Part shown: piece by piece, positions 38,971 through 49,469 of the stretch
Layout: every line of letters starts with the position of its first letter
Numbering within the stretch: position 1 is the stretch's first letter
Source of the DNA: Gammaproteobacteria bacterium
GTDB lineage: Bacteria > Pseudomonadota > Gammaproteobacteria > JASBUN01
Assembly (NCBI GenBank): GCA_030147845.1
Contig: JASBUN010000022.1
Coordinates: forward strand, 70,152-134,151
Direction: 5' to 3'
DNA: 64,000 bases
The notes under the pieces: model-generated
Seen by the model: the letters and a program-made list of their open reading frames with translations, nothing else
Told to the model about the DNA's origin: nothing
Databases searched by the model: none
Made by a program: the position numbers and the translations under genes

Positions 38971-41832
38971 TTATTGGCAGGCTTCGCAGTCGGGATCCAG
39001 TACCGAGCAGGCCGGCGCCGCGTCGTCATCTTCGACCGAACCGACGGTCGTTTTCTCGACATGAGTAGCACCGAGCGTGCGCAGGTAGTAGGTCGTCTTC
39101 AGTCCACGCAGCCACACCAGTTTGTAGAGTGAGTCAAGCTTGCGCCCGGACGGTTCGGCCAGATAGAGATTGAGCGATTGCGCCTGATCGATCCATTTCT
39201 GCCGCCGCGCACCCGCTTCCACCAGCCAGCGGGGGTCGATCTCGAAGGCGGTGGCATAGAGCGCCTTCAGCGTTGCCGGCACGCGATCGATGGACTGCAC
39301 CGAGCCGTCATAGTATTTGAGGTCATTGATCATCACCGCATCCCAGAGACCATGCGTCTTCAGATCGCGTACCAGATGGCTATTGACGACGGTAAATTCG
39401 CCGGACAGATTCGATTTCACGAACAGATTTTGATAGGTCGGTTCGATCGACTGTGCCACGCCGCAGATATTGGAAATGGTGGCGGTCGGCGCGATGGCGA
39501 GACAATTCGAATTACGCATGCCCACTTCGACCACACGTTTACGCAACTCGTCCCAGTCCAAGCGCTGACTAAGATCCACATCCAGATACGAACCACGTTG
39601 TTCGGCTAACAGACCCAGCGAATCGATGGGCAGTATGCCTCGACTCCAAAGTGAGCCTTCGTAGCTGGGGTAGCGGCCACGTTCGCCGGCCAACGTGGTC
39701 GAACTATGGATGGCGAAATAACTCAGCGCCTCCATGCTCTGGTCGGCAAACTCGACCGCTTTTTCGCTCGCATATGGGATGCGTAAGCGGTGTAAGGCGT
39801 CCTGAAATCCCATCAAACCGAGACCGACCGGTCGATGGCGTAGATTGGAACGGCGCGCCTGCAGTACCGAATAGAAATTGATGTCGATGACATTGTCGAG
39901 CATGCGCATGGCGGTGCTTACGGTATGTCGGAGTTTCTTCCGATCCAGGCCGTCGGCACTGATATGTTGTGCGAGATTGATGGAGCCGAGATTGCATACG
40001 GCAATCTCGTCATCCGTCGTGTTGAGTGTGATTTCGGTGCACAAATTGGAAGAATGCACCACACCCACGTGTTGTTGCGGCGAACGCAGGTTACACGGGT
40101 CCTTGAAGGCCAGCCACGGGTGGCCGGTCTCGAACAACATGCCGAGCATCTTGCGCCACAGATCAATCGCCCGAACGCGTTTGTGCACATGCAGTTCGCC
40201 GCGCTCGGCTTTGGCCTCGTATTCCTGATAGCGGGTCTCGAACGCAGCGCCATAGAGGTCATGCAGATCAGCGGTTTCGTCCGGCGAAAACAGACTCCAA
40301 TGACCATCTTCGGCCACGCGTTTCATGAACAGGTCGGGCACCCAATTGGCGGTATTCATATCGTGCGTGCGGCGGCGCTCGTCGCCGGTGTTTTTACGTA
40401 GTTCGAGAAACTCCTCGATGTCGACGTGCCAGGTCTCGAGATAAGCGCATACGGCGCCTTTGCGTTTGCCGCCCTGATTTACGGCCACGGCGGTGTCGCT
40501 GGCGACTTTCATGAACGGCACTACGCCCTGCGAGGTGCCGTTGGTGCCTTTGATATACGCGCCTAAGCCGCGTACGCGTGTCCAATCGTTACCCAGGCCA
40601 CCGGCGAATTTCGACAGCAAGGCGTTGTCGCGTATAGCTCCGTAGATGCCACCGAGGTCATCCGGGACCGTGGTCAGGTAGCAGCTCGACAATTGTGGGC
40701 GCAAGGTGCCGGCGTTGAACAAAGTCGGCGTCGAACTCATGAAATCAAAGCTAGACAGCAGCTCATAGAACTCAATGGCGCGCGCCTCGCGATCGATCTC
40801 ATTGACCGCGAGCCCCATGGCTACACGCATGAAAAAGGCCTGCGGCAACTCGAAGCGGACGCCATCCTGATGCAGAAAATAGCGGTCGTAGAGTGTCTGC
40901 AGACCCAAGTAAGTGAACTGCTGGTCACGCTCGGGACGGAGTGCATCGGCTAACGTCGCCAGATCAAAACGGCCCAGCTCGGCGTCGAGCAGGCCGACGT
41001 CGATGGCGCCGGTGATATAGCGCGGGAAATAGTCTGAGTAGGGATCGCTCGGCGGCGCGGCATCGATGCCAATATGGTCATCGAGCACCCAGCCGCGTGC
41101 ATCGTCGATCAGATGATCAAGTAGCAAGCGCGCCGCTGCCAAGCTGTAATCGGGGTCTTGCTCGATCAGCCCGCGTGCCGCCAGGATCAGCGATTGCATG
41201 ACATCCGATTCGCTCATGCCGTCATACAACTGCCGGCCTACCTCCCGCAGTACAGTGCCGTGATCAGCTCCGTCCAGACCGGCGCAAGCGCGTTCGATGC
41301 GTCTTTCCAGTGCGCCCACCGACAGCGGCCGACGGCTGCCATCGGTACGTTGTATGGCCGGCGCCGCGGTTTCCGCTGCGCTCGCGGGCGCAGGCTGCGC
41401 ATGGGCGCGCTCGTGCGCACGCGCGTCACGATAGAGCACGTAGGCACGCGCGACCTTGTGATGGCCGGCGCGCATCAGCGCGAGTTCGACTTGGTCTTGA
41501 ATGTCTTCAATGTGTACGGCGCCGCCGCTAGGTTGACGGCGCAACACTGCGCCGACCACTTCGCGGGTCAGTTGTGCGACGCTGTCGTGGATGCGTCGCG
41601 AGGTCGCGCCCTGGCTGCCCTCGACGGCGAGGAAGGCCTTGGACAGCGCGATGGCGATCTTGGTTGGGTCGAATCTGGTTTGGCTGCCGTTACGTCGAAT
41701 GACGGCATGGTCGACGCTCGCGCCGATGTCGAGGTCAAGTTCAGCGACCGTCGCGCGGTCGATGTCGTGTGGCGGTGGATTGTTGCGATCCGCCGCGCGG
41801 GCGCTGATTGGATGATGGGTTTGACTGTGCAT
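38971..41832 (-). CDS. nrdA: Class Ia ribonucleotide reductase, large subunit with two ATP cones
   Basis: I start this 953-residue protein at MHSQTHHPIS because GGAGGAG precedes that ATG. Two ATP-cone domains lie in the first ~260 residues (VIRRNGSQTRFDPTKIAIAL, partly; then SRRPLSVGALERRIERAC), a duplication known in Pseudomonas NrdA, where the outer cone sets allosteric oligomerisation. The catalytic barrel shows LSSCYLT and IAVCNLG (disulfide cysteines), SNLCTEI (radical Cys and Glu), KTTYYLRTL (radical transfer tyrosines) and a C-terminal CEACQ shuttle. It makes deoxynucleotides from NDPs. Confidence 0.96.
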   Translation of the reverse strand: MHSQTHHPISARAADRNNPPPHDIDRATVAELDLDIGASVDHAVIRRNGSQTRFDPTKIAIALSKAFLAVEGSQGATSRRIHDSVAQLTREVVGAVLRRQPSGGAVHIEDIQDQVELALMRAGHHKVARAYVLYRDARAHERAHAQPAPASAAETAAPAIQRTDGSRRPLSVGALERRIERACAGLDGADHGTVLREVGRQLYDGMSESDVMQSLILAARGLIEQDPDYSLAAARLLLDHLIDDARGWVLDDHIGIDAAPPSDPYSDYFPRYITGAIDVGLLDAELGRFDLATLADALRPERDQQFTYLGLQTLYDRYFLHQDGVRFELPQAFFMRVAMGLAVNEIDREARAIEFYELLSSFDFMSSTPTLFNAGTLRPQLSSCYLTTVPDDLGGIYGAIRDNALLSKFAGGLGNDWTRVRGLGAYIKGTNGTSQGVVPFMKVASDTAVAVNQGGKRKGAVCAYLETWHVDIEEFLELRKNTGDERRRTHDMNTANWVPDLFMKRVAEDGHWSLFSPDETADLHDLYGAAFETRYQEYEAKAERGELHVHKRVRAIDLWRKMLGMLFETGHPWLAFKDPCNLRSPQQHVGVVHSSNLCTEITLNTTDDEIAVCNLGSINLAQHISADGLDRKKLRHTVSTAMRMLDNVIDINFYSVLQARRSNLRHRPVGLGLMGFQDALHRLRIPYASEKAVEFADQSMEALSYFAIHSSTTLAGERGRYPSYEGSLWSRGILPIDSLGLLAEQRGSYLDVDLSQRLDWDELRKRVVEVGMRNSNCLAIAPTATISNICGVAQSIEPTYQNLFVKSNLSGEFTVVNSHLVRDLKTHGLWDAVMINDLKYYDGSVQSIDRVPATLKALYATAFEIDPRWLVEAGARRQKWIDQAQSLNLYLAEPSGRKLDSLYKLVWLRGLKTTYYLRTLGATHVEKTTVGSVEDDDAAPACSVLDPDCEACQ

Positions 41833-41837
41833 GGCTC

Positions 41838-41926
41838 CTCCGGTTTTCGTAGTCGAGGGCCTGCGCGGACAGAGGGGGATATGCGGTATCGGCGCATCGG
41901 AAATAAGCTGCGGCGGTCCACCGGAG
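41838..41926 (-). promoter_or_regulatory. Possible ribosome-site-sequestering pairing before nrdA
   Basis: In the nrdA leader, CTCCGGT (minus strand, 41926-41920) is complementary to ACCGGAG (41844-41838), which contains part of the GGAGGAG ribosome site. Pairing would hide the site. This fits an expression platform controlling translation, but no folding was computed. Confidence 0.45.
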
Positions 41927-41997
41927 CCTGCACAAAGGCAGGTATCCGTCCCCGACGCCTGTTGCGCGAAGGCGAGGGTACAGGCGGCCTTGGCCAC

Positions 41998-42202
41998 CAT
42001 CTCCGGCAGGTTTTCGGACTTGGGGGCGAACTTGATGTCGGCCTCGGGTCGCGGCTTCCCGTCCGTTTATGGACAGTGCCTGACACCGTGGTGTCGGTGT
42101 CGTGCGACCTTTGTTCCCCTTTACCGCTGCGCGTCAGTCCCGGATTTGCACCGGGTTCCCTCTTACGGATGACCCCAAGGGATTGGGGTCACACCGGAGA
42201 TG
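41998..42202 (-). promoter_or_regulatory. Cobalamin riboswitch controlling nrdAB
   Basis: The minus-strand leader contains the conserved cobalamin-riboswitch core GGGAACCCGGTGCAAATCCG (42160-42141), then a GACTGACGCGCAGCGGTAA segment. Near the 3' end is the B12 box AGTCCGAAAACCTGCC (from 42020). The outer P1 helix is exact: CATCTCCGG (42202-42194) pairs with CCGGAGATG (42006-41998) over 9 bp. It lies between metR and nrdA on the same strand. In other bacteria such elements switch off oxygen-dependent or B12-independent enzymes when cobalamin is present. Confidence 0.93.
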
Positions 42203-42240
42203 AGGCACAACATAGTGGGTTTGGCCGTCCAACGCAAGTG

Positions 42241-43167
42241 TCATCCGTCGACTACATGCGGGCGAATGTCGGGCAGCAGCGCAAGACAGGTTTGGCGAGC
42301 ATGTTGCAGGAAGCCGGCCATGTGTGGCAACTCCGCCTCGCCGTCGCGCACGGCCGTATAGAGCGTCGACCAAAGGCCGTCACGGCCGAGCGCGCAGGCC
42401 CGCACACTGCCTTGCTCGAGGGTTTGGCGCAGTGCCCAGTTCGGTAGTGCGGCGACGCCGCGGCGGCTGGCGACCAGCTGCAGCATAAGTGGTGTCAGCT
42501 CGCAGGTGCGGACTTCGTGCGGGGCAATAGCGGCGGGCGTCAGAAAGCGCCGGAAAATGTCCAGACGCTCGCGTTCGACCGGGTAGGTCAATAGAGTTTC
42601 TTCGGCAATGTCGGCCGGGCGCACGAAACGGCGGCGGCCGAGCCGATGGTCGGGCGCGACCGCCAATAGCTGTTGATAGGCGAACAACGGCTGATAGGCG
42701 ATATCCGGGCGATCGGTCGGGTCCGAGGTAATGACCAGGTCGATATCGCCGCGCAGCAGCGCCGGCAGCGGTTGGAACGGGAAGGCCAGGGTCAGATCCA
42801 GTTCCACCTGCGGCCAAGCTTCGCGGTAGTGGTCTAGTGTCGGCAGCAGCCAATCGAAGCAACTGTGACATTCGATGGCGATGTGCAGGCGGCCGGATTC
42901 GCCGCGCGCGAGTCGCTGTAGATCGCGTTCCAAACGGTCCAGGCGCGGTAGCACGTCGTCGGCGACCGCCAGTATCCGCCGTCCGGCATCGGTGACGCGC
43001 AACGGCCGACTCTTGCGCGCAAACAGCGACAGCCCCAACAGCTCTTCGATTTGCCGAATCTGGTGCGATAGCGCCGATTGCGTGAGATGCAGGCGTTGGG
43101 AGGCGGCGACCAGGCTGCCGGCGTCGCGCAAAGCGCGCAAGGTACGCATATGTCTTAGCTCGAGCAT
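42241..43167 (-). CDS. metR: LysR-type regulator MetR
   Basis: The 308-residue protein (start MLELRHMRTL; a GTG five codons upstream is possible) has the LysR helix-turn-helix (SLVAASQRLHLTQSALSHQI, partly) and a co-inducer domain. That domain matches MetR in the stretches IAIECHSCFDWLLP, DLVITSDP, LLTYPVERERLDIFRRFL and GLWSTLYTAVRDGE. MetR activates metE with homocysteine as co-inducer. It is divergent from metE with palindromic sites between them. Confidence 0.93.
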   Translation of the reverse strand: MLELRHMRTLRALRDAGSLVAASQRLHLTQSALSHQIRQIEELLGLSLFARKSRPLRVTDAGRRILAVADDVLPRLDRLERDLQRLARGESGRLHIAIECHSCFDWLLPTLDHYREAWPQVELDLTLAFPFQPLPALLRGDIDLVITSDPTDRPDIAYQPLFAYQQLLAVAPDHRLGRRRFVRPADIAEETLLTYPVERERLDIFRRFLTPAAIAPHEVRTCELTPLMLQLVASRRGVAALPNWALRQTLEQGSVRACALGRDGLWSTLYTAVRDGEAELPHMAGFLQHARQTCLALLPDIRPHVVDG

Positions 43168-43192
43168 ACTGGCGAAGGACACTATCCTGATT

Positions 43193-43246
43193 ATTCATGA
43201 ATATTTTTCACTATATCATGAAAATTTAGAAATAGTATTCATGAAT
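43193..43246. promoter_or_regulatory. MetR-type operators between metR and metE
   Basis: An exact TGAA-N5-TTCA (43198-43210) matches the MetR consensus; a weaker half-matching site follows at 43219-43231. Two identical palindromes ATTCATGAAT lie at 43193-43202 and 43237-43246, 44 bp apart, so dimers could bind on one face of the helix. Confidence 0.7.
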
Positions 43247-43319
43247 AGTCCAGTTCACACTTATTGCGTGGATTTCGGACGCATGGTGCGCCGAACACGC
43301 AATAGCGAAGGAACTGGTG

Positions 43320-45629
43320 ATGACGCAGGTAACCACCCACAATCTCGGCTTCCCGCGCATCGGCGCGCGGCGCGAATTAAAGCAGGCCCTGGAAGCGTAC
43401 TGGCGCGGTGAATCGGAACGTGCCGAGCTGGAAGCGGTCGGTGCGCATTTACGCCAACGGCATTGGGCGCTGCAAGCCGACGCCGGCATCGACCTGCTGC
43501 CGGTCGGCGACTTCTCCTGGTACGACCACGTTCTGGACTTGAGTTTGATGCTGGGCGTGATCCCAGAGCGCTTCGGCGTGGGCGCCGATGCCGATGACCT
43601 CGATCTGGCTTTTCGTATGGCGCGCGGACGCGCGCATCCGGACGACCCATTGGCGGCGCGCGCCTGCGAAATGACCAAGTGGTTCGACACCAATTACCAC
43701 TATCTGGTGCCCGAGTTTGAAACCGACCAGCGTTTTACCCTGCAGGCCGAGCGTTTGTGCGCGCAAGTCCGGCAAGCGTGCGACTTGGGTCATCGAGTCA
43801 AGGCAGTGGTGGTCGGTCCCTTGAGCTTTCTGTGGCTGGGTAAAACGAACAGCGGCGGTGAGCGCTTGGCGCTGCTCGAAAATTTGCTGCCGATCTATCG
43901 CGAGTTGTTGTTGCAGTTACGCGACGCCGGTGCGGAATGGGTGCAAATCGATGAACCGATTTTGGCCCTGGATTTGCCTCTGGAGTGGCGATCGGCTTTC
44001 GAGCGTGCTTATTTCAGCCTGCAGGTGAGCGGGCTCAAACGTATGGTGGCGATCTATTTCGATACTGCAGGCGACAATCTCGCGCTCGCCTGCGCGTTGC
44101 CGGTGGAGGGTTTGCATTTGGATCTGGTGCGTGCGCCACAAATGCTGCTGGCAGCGCTCGATCGCTTGCCGCCCTATAAAGTTTTGTCGCTGGGTGTGGT
44201 CGACGGGCGCAATGTATGGCGCACCGATCTGGCGGCGACATTGGATATGCTCGGCCCGGTGCATGAACGGCTTGGTGAACGTCTGTGGTTGGCGCCATCT
44301 TGTTCCCTGTTGCACGTGCCGGTCGATCTGGAGCAGGAGAACGATCTCGATCCGGAACTGAAAACGTGGCTGGCCTTTGCGCGTCAGAAACTCGATGAGA
44401 TTGCCGTACTGGCGCGCGCATTGTCGCACGGCCGTCAAACCGTCGCGGCGGCCTTATCGGCGTCCGGCAACGCGATTCAAAGCCGCTTGACATCGGCATA
44501 TGTACATCGCGCCGAGGTGCGTGCGCGCTGTGAGCAGTTACCGCGGGAATTTGACCGCCGCCAGCCTGATTATGCGGCGCGCGCGCCATTACAGCACGAA
44601 CGATTGCGTTTGCCGCTGTTGCCGAGCACGACCATCGGTTCGTTTCCGCAAACCGCCGAAATCCGTGCTGCCCGCCATGCCTGGCGGCGCGGTGATCTGG
44701 ATGACGCCACCTACCGCCGACATATGGAGGCGGCCGTGGCCGATAGCATCGAACGGCAACTCGAATGGGGCCTGGATGTGCTGGTGCACGGCGAGCCGGA
44801 ACGCAACGACATGGTCGAGTACTTCGCCGAGCAGATCGACGGCTTTGCCTTTACTAGGCACGGGTGGGTGCAATCGTATGGTTCGCGTTATGTCAAACCG
44901 CCGATCTTGTTCGGTGATGTGCGGCGCGCGCAGCCGATGACCGTGAGCTGGAGTCAGTACGCGCAGTCGCTCACCGACCGGCCGGTGAAAGGCATGTTGA
45001 CCGGTCCGGTAACGGTGTTGCAATGGTCGTTTGTGCGCGATGATCAAACGCGCGCGGAAACTTGTCTGCAACTGGCCTTGGCCCTGCGCGAAGAGGTATT
45101 GGATCTTGAACGCGCCGGTCTGGCGATTATCCAGATCGACGAGCCGGCCCTGCGTGAGGGTCTGCCGCTCCGGCAGCAAGAATGGAAGAATTATCTTGAT
45201 TGGGCGGTGCGTTGTTTCCGTATCACCACCTCGGGCGTGCGCGCCGAGACGCAGATTCACACGCACATGTGTTATGCAGAATTCAATGACATCATTGAAG
45301 CGGTGGCAGCGATGGACGCCGATGTGGTGACGCTCGAGGCATCGCGGTCGAATATGGAACTGCTCGAAGCGTTCCGCGAGTTCGATTACCCCGCCGAAGT
45401 CGGTCCCGGCCTGTACGACATCCATTCGCCCAATGCGCCGACCGTTGAAGCGCTCACAGCACGCCTTGAGAAGGCGCTCGAGTACCTTCCCGCGGAACGC
45501 TTGTGGGTGAATCCGGACTGCGGTTTGAAAACGCGGACGTGGGCCGAGGTCGGTACGGCGTTGCGGGCCATGACGGCCGCCGCACGTCGTGCGCGCGCCG
45601 GTTTGAAGATCGATGCGACGGTCGCGTGA
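43320..45629 (+). CDS. metE: Cobalamin-independent methionine synthase
   Basis: The 769-residue enzyme transfers a methyl group from methyltetrahydrofolate to homocysteine without B12. The start is ATG 43320 (GTG at 43317 is adjacent), preceded by AAGGAA. It has two homologous barrels: the N-terminal one begins [15 protein letters not shown], and the C-terminal one carries the zinc ligands in [11 protein letters not shown] (His, Cys), an upstream Glu and NPDCGLKTR (Cys), plus [10 protein letters not shown]. No cobalamin riboswitch is seen in its short leader; control appears to be by MetR. Confidence 0.96.
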   Translation: MTQVTTHNLGFPRIGARRELKQALEAYWRGESERAELEAVGAHLRQRHWALQADAGIDLLPVGDFSWYDHVLDLSLMLGVIPERFGVGADADDLDLAFRMARGRAHPDDPLAARACEMTKWFDTNYHYLVPEFETDQRFTLQAERLCAQVRQACDLGHRVKAVVVGPLSFLWLGKTNSGGERLALLENLLPIYRELLLQLRDAGAEWVQIDEPILALDLPLEWRSAFERAYFSLQVSGLKRMVAIYFDTAGDNLALACALPVEGLHLDLVRAPQMLLAALDRLPPYKVLSLGVVDGRNVWRTDLAATLDMLGPVHERLGERLWLAPSCSLLHVPVDLEQENDLDPELKTWLAFARQKLDEIAVLARALSHGRQTVAAALSASGNAIQSRLTSAYVHRAEVRARCEQLPREFDRRQPDYAARAPLQHERLRLPLLPSTTIGSFPQTAEIRAARHAWRRGDLDDATYRRHMEAAVADSIERQLEWGLDVLVHGEPERNDMVEYFAEQIDGFAFTRHGWVQSYGSRYVKPPILFGDVRRAQPMTVSWSQYAQSLTDRPVKGMLTGPVTVLQWSFVRDDQTRAETCLQLALALREEVLDLERAGLAIIQIDEPALREGLPLRQQEWKNYLDWAVRCFRITTSGVRAETQIHTHMCYAEFNDIIEAVAAMDADVVTLEASRSNMELLEAFREFDYPAEVGPGLYDIHSPNAPTVEALTARLEKALEYLPAERLWVNPDCGLKTRTWAEVGTALRAMTAAARRARAGLKIDATVA

Positions 45630-45647
45630 ACGACGATTTTCGGGTAG

Positions 45648-46496
<849 letters not shown>

Positions 46497-46606
46497 CCCC
46501 GCGTCCGGCGGCGCATATCGGCTTCACTCGTCGCCGTGCGCGCGATGGATCACGGCATAAGGTCGGTCGATATCGGCGCCGCGCGAACGTCGCCCGCTGC
46601 GGCGGT

Positions 46607-47989
46607 TCAGCCCAAACGTCCAAGCAGTGGTTGGGCGGCCAAGCCGATCGCCAGCGTCAGCAGCAGCGCGATCAGCCAGACTGCGGTCGTCAGCGACGCG
46701 GCCGGTGATGACCCGGATGTCGGCGCGACTGCCGTTTCGGCACGTTGGTACATCGGCACGACGATGCGCAGATAGACGGCTAATGCGAGCACGCTATTGA
46801 TGATGGCGACCACCGCCAGCGCGGTGAAGTGGGCGTCGATGGCGGCACCGAATAACAAAAATTTGCCAACGAAGCCGGCCAGCGGTGGGATACCGACCAG
46901 CGATAGCAGAAATACGACCATGGCGACGCCTTTGAGCGGTGCGCTGCGACCGACACCACGGTAGGTATGCAGCGTTCGGCCGGTGGTCGCGACCACGGCG
47001 AACGCGCCGATATTCATGGCCGCGTAGGCGGCAGCGAACACGATCAGCGATGGCAGCGCCAGCGGACTGCGTCCGAGCGCGACGATAGCGAGCAAAAAAT
47101 AGCCGGACTGAGCGATCGATGAATAGGCCAACAGTCGTATCACATCATTTTGTACCAATGCGGCCAGGTATGCGTAGGTCATGGTCAAAATCGACAGGCC
47201 GGCAATGATGGCCGGCCAAGCGCTGGCCATCGGCACATCCCTCAACACCTGCGCGAGCGCAAAGATAGCACCGATTTTGGTGACTACCGACAGATAGGCC
47301 GCTACCGACACTGGCGCGCCCTGGTAAGCATCGGGCGCCCAAAAATGGAACGGCACCAGCGACGCTTTATAACCGAGGCCGACGATGACCGCCACCAAAC
47401 CGACTGCGGTCGCCAGCGAGGTCGGGTCGAGACGCGCCAAATCATTGAGGAAAGTCGAACCGGTCGCGCCAAACCAATAGGTGAGGCCGAAGATCATGAT
47501 GGCGCCGCTGACCGACCCGAACACGAACAATTTCATAGCGCCTTCGGTGGCGGCATCATTACGCGGATAGGCGACCAGCGCCACCGCACCGAGCGTCGAT
47601 AGCAGCACGCCCAGGACCAGGAACAGCATGTCGCCGGCGGCGGCCAGCAATAACGCGCCCAAGGTGGTGAAGCTGATCAGACTATAGAACGTGCCTTCGC
47701 GATCGCTGTGGCGCAGTTCAGCGCGTGCCAATAATACGCATAACGCGCTCGCCGGCAGCAAAACCAGCTTTGACCAGACACTCAGCGTATCGATCCGATA
47801 GGTCGCGCTGAATGCGGTTGCATGCATACCGATAAAGGCAAAGCTTTGTGTAGCGGCGAGTAACAGTCCAGCCAGCGTCACCAGCAGCGCCAGCCGCGGC
47901 GAACGCAACATTTCTGCGATCAAAGCGCCGACGGCGGCCAGCAGAACGATGATCTCGGGCAATATCAGATAGAGGTCATGCGCCGTCAC
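46607..47989 (-). CDS. nuoN: NuoN-like antiporter subunit of a complex I-like system
   Basis: The 460-residue protein has about 14 membrane helices of the Mrp-antiporter family. The TM7 Lys208 is present (GYKASLVPFHFWAPDAYQG). At the TM5 position, where NuoN normally has Glu (GxELxSL), this protein reads LVLGVLLSTLG, so the paired carboxylate appears lost. The start is GTG 47989 and overlaps the nuoM stop (GTGA). It is the last gene of the operon; it converges on dapB. Confidence 0.93.
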   Translation of the reverse strand: MTAHDLYLILPEIIVLLAAVGALIAEMLRSPRLALLVTLAGLLLAATQSFAFIGMHATAFSATYRIDTLSVWSKLVLLPASALCVLLARAELRHSDREGTFYSLISFTTLGALLLAAAGDMLFLVLGVLLSTLGAVALVAYPRNDAATEGAMKLFVFGSVSGAIMIFGLTYWFGATGSTFLNDLARLDPTSLATAVGLVAVIVGLGYKASLVPFHFWAPDAYQGAPVSVAAYLSVVTKIGAIFALAQVLRDVPMASAWPAIIAGLSILTMTYAYLAALVQNDVIRLLAYSSIAQSGYFLLAIVALGRSPLALPSLIVFAAAYAAMNIGAFAVVATTGRTLHTYRGVGRSAPLKGVAMVVFLLSLVGIPPLAGFVGKFLLFGAAIDAHFTALAVVAIINSVLALAVYLRIVVPMYQRAETAVAPTSGSSPAASLTTAVWLIALLLTLAIGLAAQPLLGRLG

Positions 47990-49455
47990 GGCTGCAGCGC
48001 CATTGTGGTGAGATGGATCACGTTCAACAACCAGGCCGGCGCAATACCGACCAGCACCGTCAAAATCAGCAGCGGGCCTATGGTGAGTAGCTCGCTCGTG
48101 CGCAGGTCACGCAGGCCGCGCCACTGCGCCGGGGTCTCGCCCAGAAACGCTTGGCCGATGGCTTTCAGATACAGGCCGGCCGTAATCACGATGCCGATGA
48201 TCATGACCACTGCGCCCGGCTCGACGCGTAATGTGGCGAGAAAAATCTGGAATTCGGCCGGAAAGTGCGCTAATCCGGGCAAGCCGAGTGAAGCGAAGGC
48301 GGCGATCACGAACGACCAGCCGAGCACCGGCACGACACGCAACAAGCCGCCAAGCTTGCCGAGTTCACGTGTGTCGGTGCGATCTTGAAGCATTCCGACC
48401 AGGAAGAACAGCGCGCCGGTCACCAGTCCATGGCTGATCATTTGCAGTACGGCGCCGTCCAGCGCCAGCGCGCGCAGCCGGGGGTTGAGCGCCAGTGAGG
48501 CGATGGCGACGGCGGCGATGATATAGCCCATATGATTGATCGAAGTGTAGGCGATCAGGCGTTTGAGATCGGTTTGGCCAAGCGCGGCAAAGGCGCCGTA
48601 GATGGCGCTGAACACACCGAATATGAGCACCACCACGGCGGCGTCATGGAAGGCCACAGGCGTCATTTGCAAGGCGAAGCGAATCAATCCATAGGTGCCG
48701 AATTTCAGCATTACGCCGGCTAGCAGGACGCTGCCGGCGGCTGGTGCTTGCACGTGCGCTGCCGGTAACCATGTGTGTAACGGAAACACGGGGGTTTTGA
48801 CCGCGAACGTTATCAGCATGGCGATCATGGCTAACATCGCCGCCGTGCCGGCCAGTGGTGGATGAGCGATCCAGGTGCGCATGTCGAACGTATGCGGCGT
48901 ACTGCCGAGATAGAGGCCGAGTATGGCCAGCAGTAGTGGCAAACTGCCGAGCAGCGTATAGAGAAAAAACATTAATGCGGCGCGACGCCGGTCTTCGTGC
49001 CCCCAACCGGCAATCATGAAATACATCGATACCAGCGATAGTTCGAAAAAGACGTAGAACAAAATCGCGTCCAGGGCGGTGAACACACCGATCGATGCGG
49101 TCTCGAGCAATAAGGCGAGGACGACGAAGGCGTGCGCGCGCTGCTTGAGTTTGGTGGAGTAGATAAAGGTCAGCAAGAACAGCAGCGCGGTCAACAGCAC
49201 CAGCGGCAAGCTGATGCCGTCTACGCCGACGCGATAGGCGGCGCCGATCGAGGGCATCCAGGTGAAGTGCTCCAATTGCGAAAATCCGCCCGCTTGCACA
49301 CCTCGCGACCACATCCACAAGGCTCCGCCCAAGGTCAGCGCACTGGTGATGAGTGCGATCGTATGTGCGACGCGCGCCGGCGCCGAGCGTGATAACAGAA
49401 CCAGAACGGCGCCGACCAGCGGCAGGAATAATGTGATCGTCACTAGGGGAAACAC
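47986..49455 (-). CDS. nuoM: NuoM-like antiporter subunit of a complex I-like system
   Basis: The gene starts at GTG 49455, with AAAGGAG 9-10 bp before it; an upstream extension of the frame overlaps nuoL and is not protein-like. The 489-residue protein keeps the proton-channel pair: Glu138 in TM5 (FYVFFELSLVSMYFMI) and Lys220 in TM7 (FAVKTPVFPLHTWLP). A further Lys lies in the LKRLIAYTSINHMGY segment. It should pump protons or another cation as part of the membrane arm. Confidence 0.95.
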   Translation of the reverse strand: MFPLVTITLFLPLVGAVLVLLSRSAPARVAHTIALITSALTLGGALWMWSRGVQAGGFSQLEHFTWMPSIGAAYRVGVDGISLPLVLLTALLFLLTFIYSTKLKQRAHAFVVLALLLETASIGVFTALDAILFYVFFELSLVSMYFMIAGWGHEDRRRAALMFFLYTLLGSLPLLLAILGLYLGSTPHTFDMRTWIAHPPLAGTAAMLAMIAMLITFAVKTPVFPLHTWLPAAHVQAPAAGSVLLAGVMLKFGTYGLIRFALQMTPVAFHDAAVVVLIFGVFSAIYGAFAALGQTDLKRLIAYTSINHMGYIIAAVAIASLALNPRLRALALDGAVLQMISHGLVTGALFFLVGMLQDRTDTRELGKLGGLLRVVPVLGWSFVIAAFASLGLPGLAHFPAEFQIFLATLRVEPGAVVMIIGIVITAGLYLKAIGQAFLGETPAQWRGLRDLRTSELLTIGPLLILTVLVGIAPAWLLNVIHLTTMALQP

Positions 49456-49469
49456 GCCAGGCGCTCCTT

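Noticed and set aside
41158-42447. 429-residue open frame on the plus strand
   Set aside because: It runs antisense to nrdA, the cobalamin riboswitch and metR, all of which are better supported.
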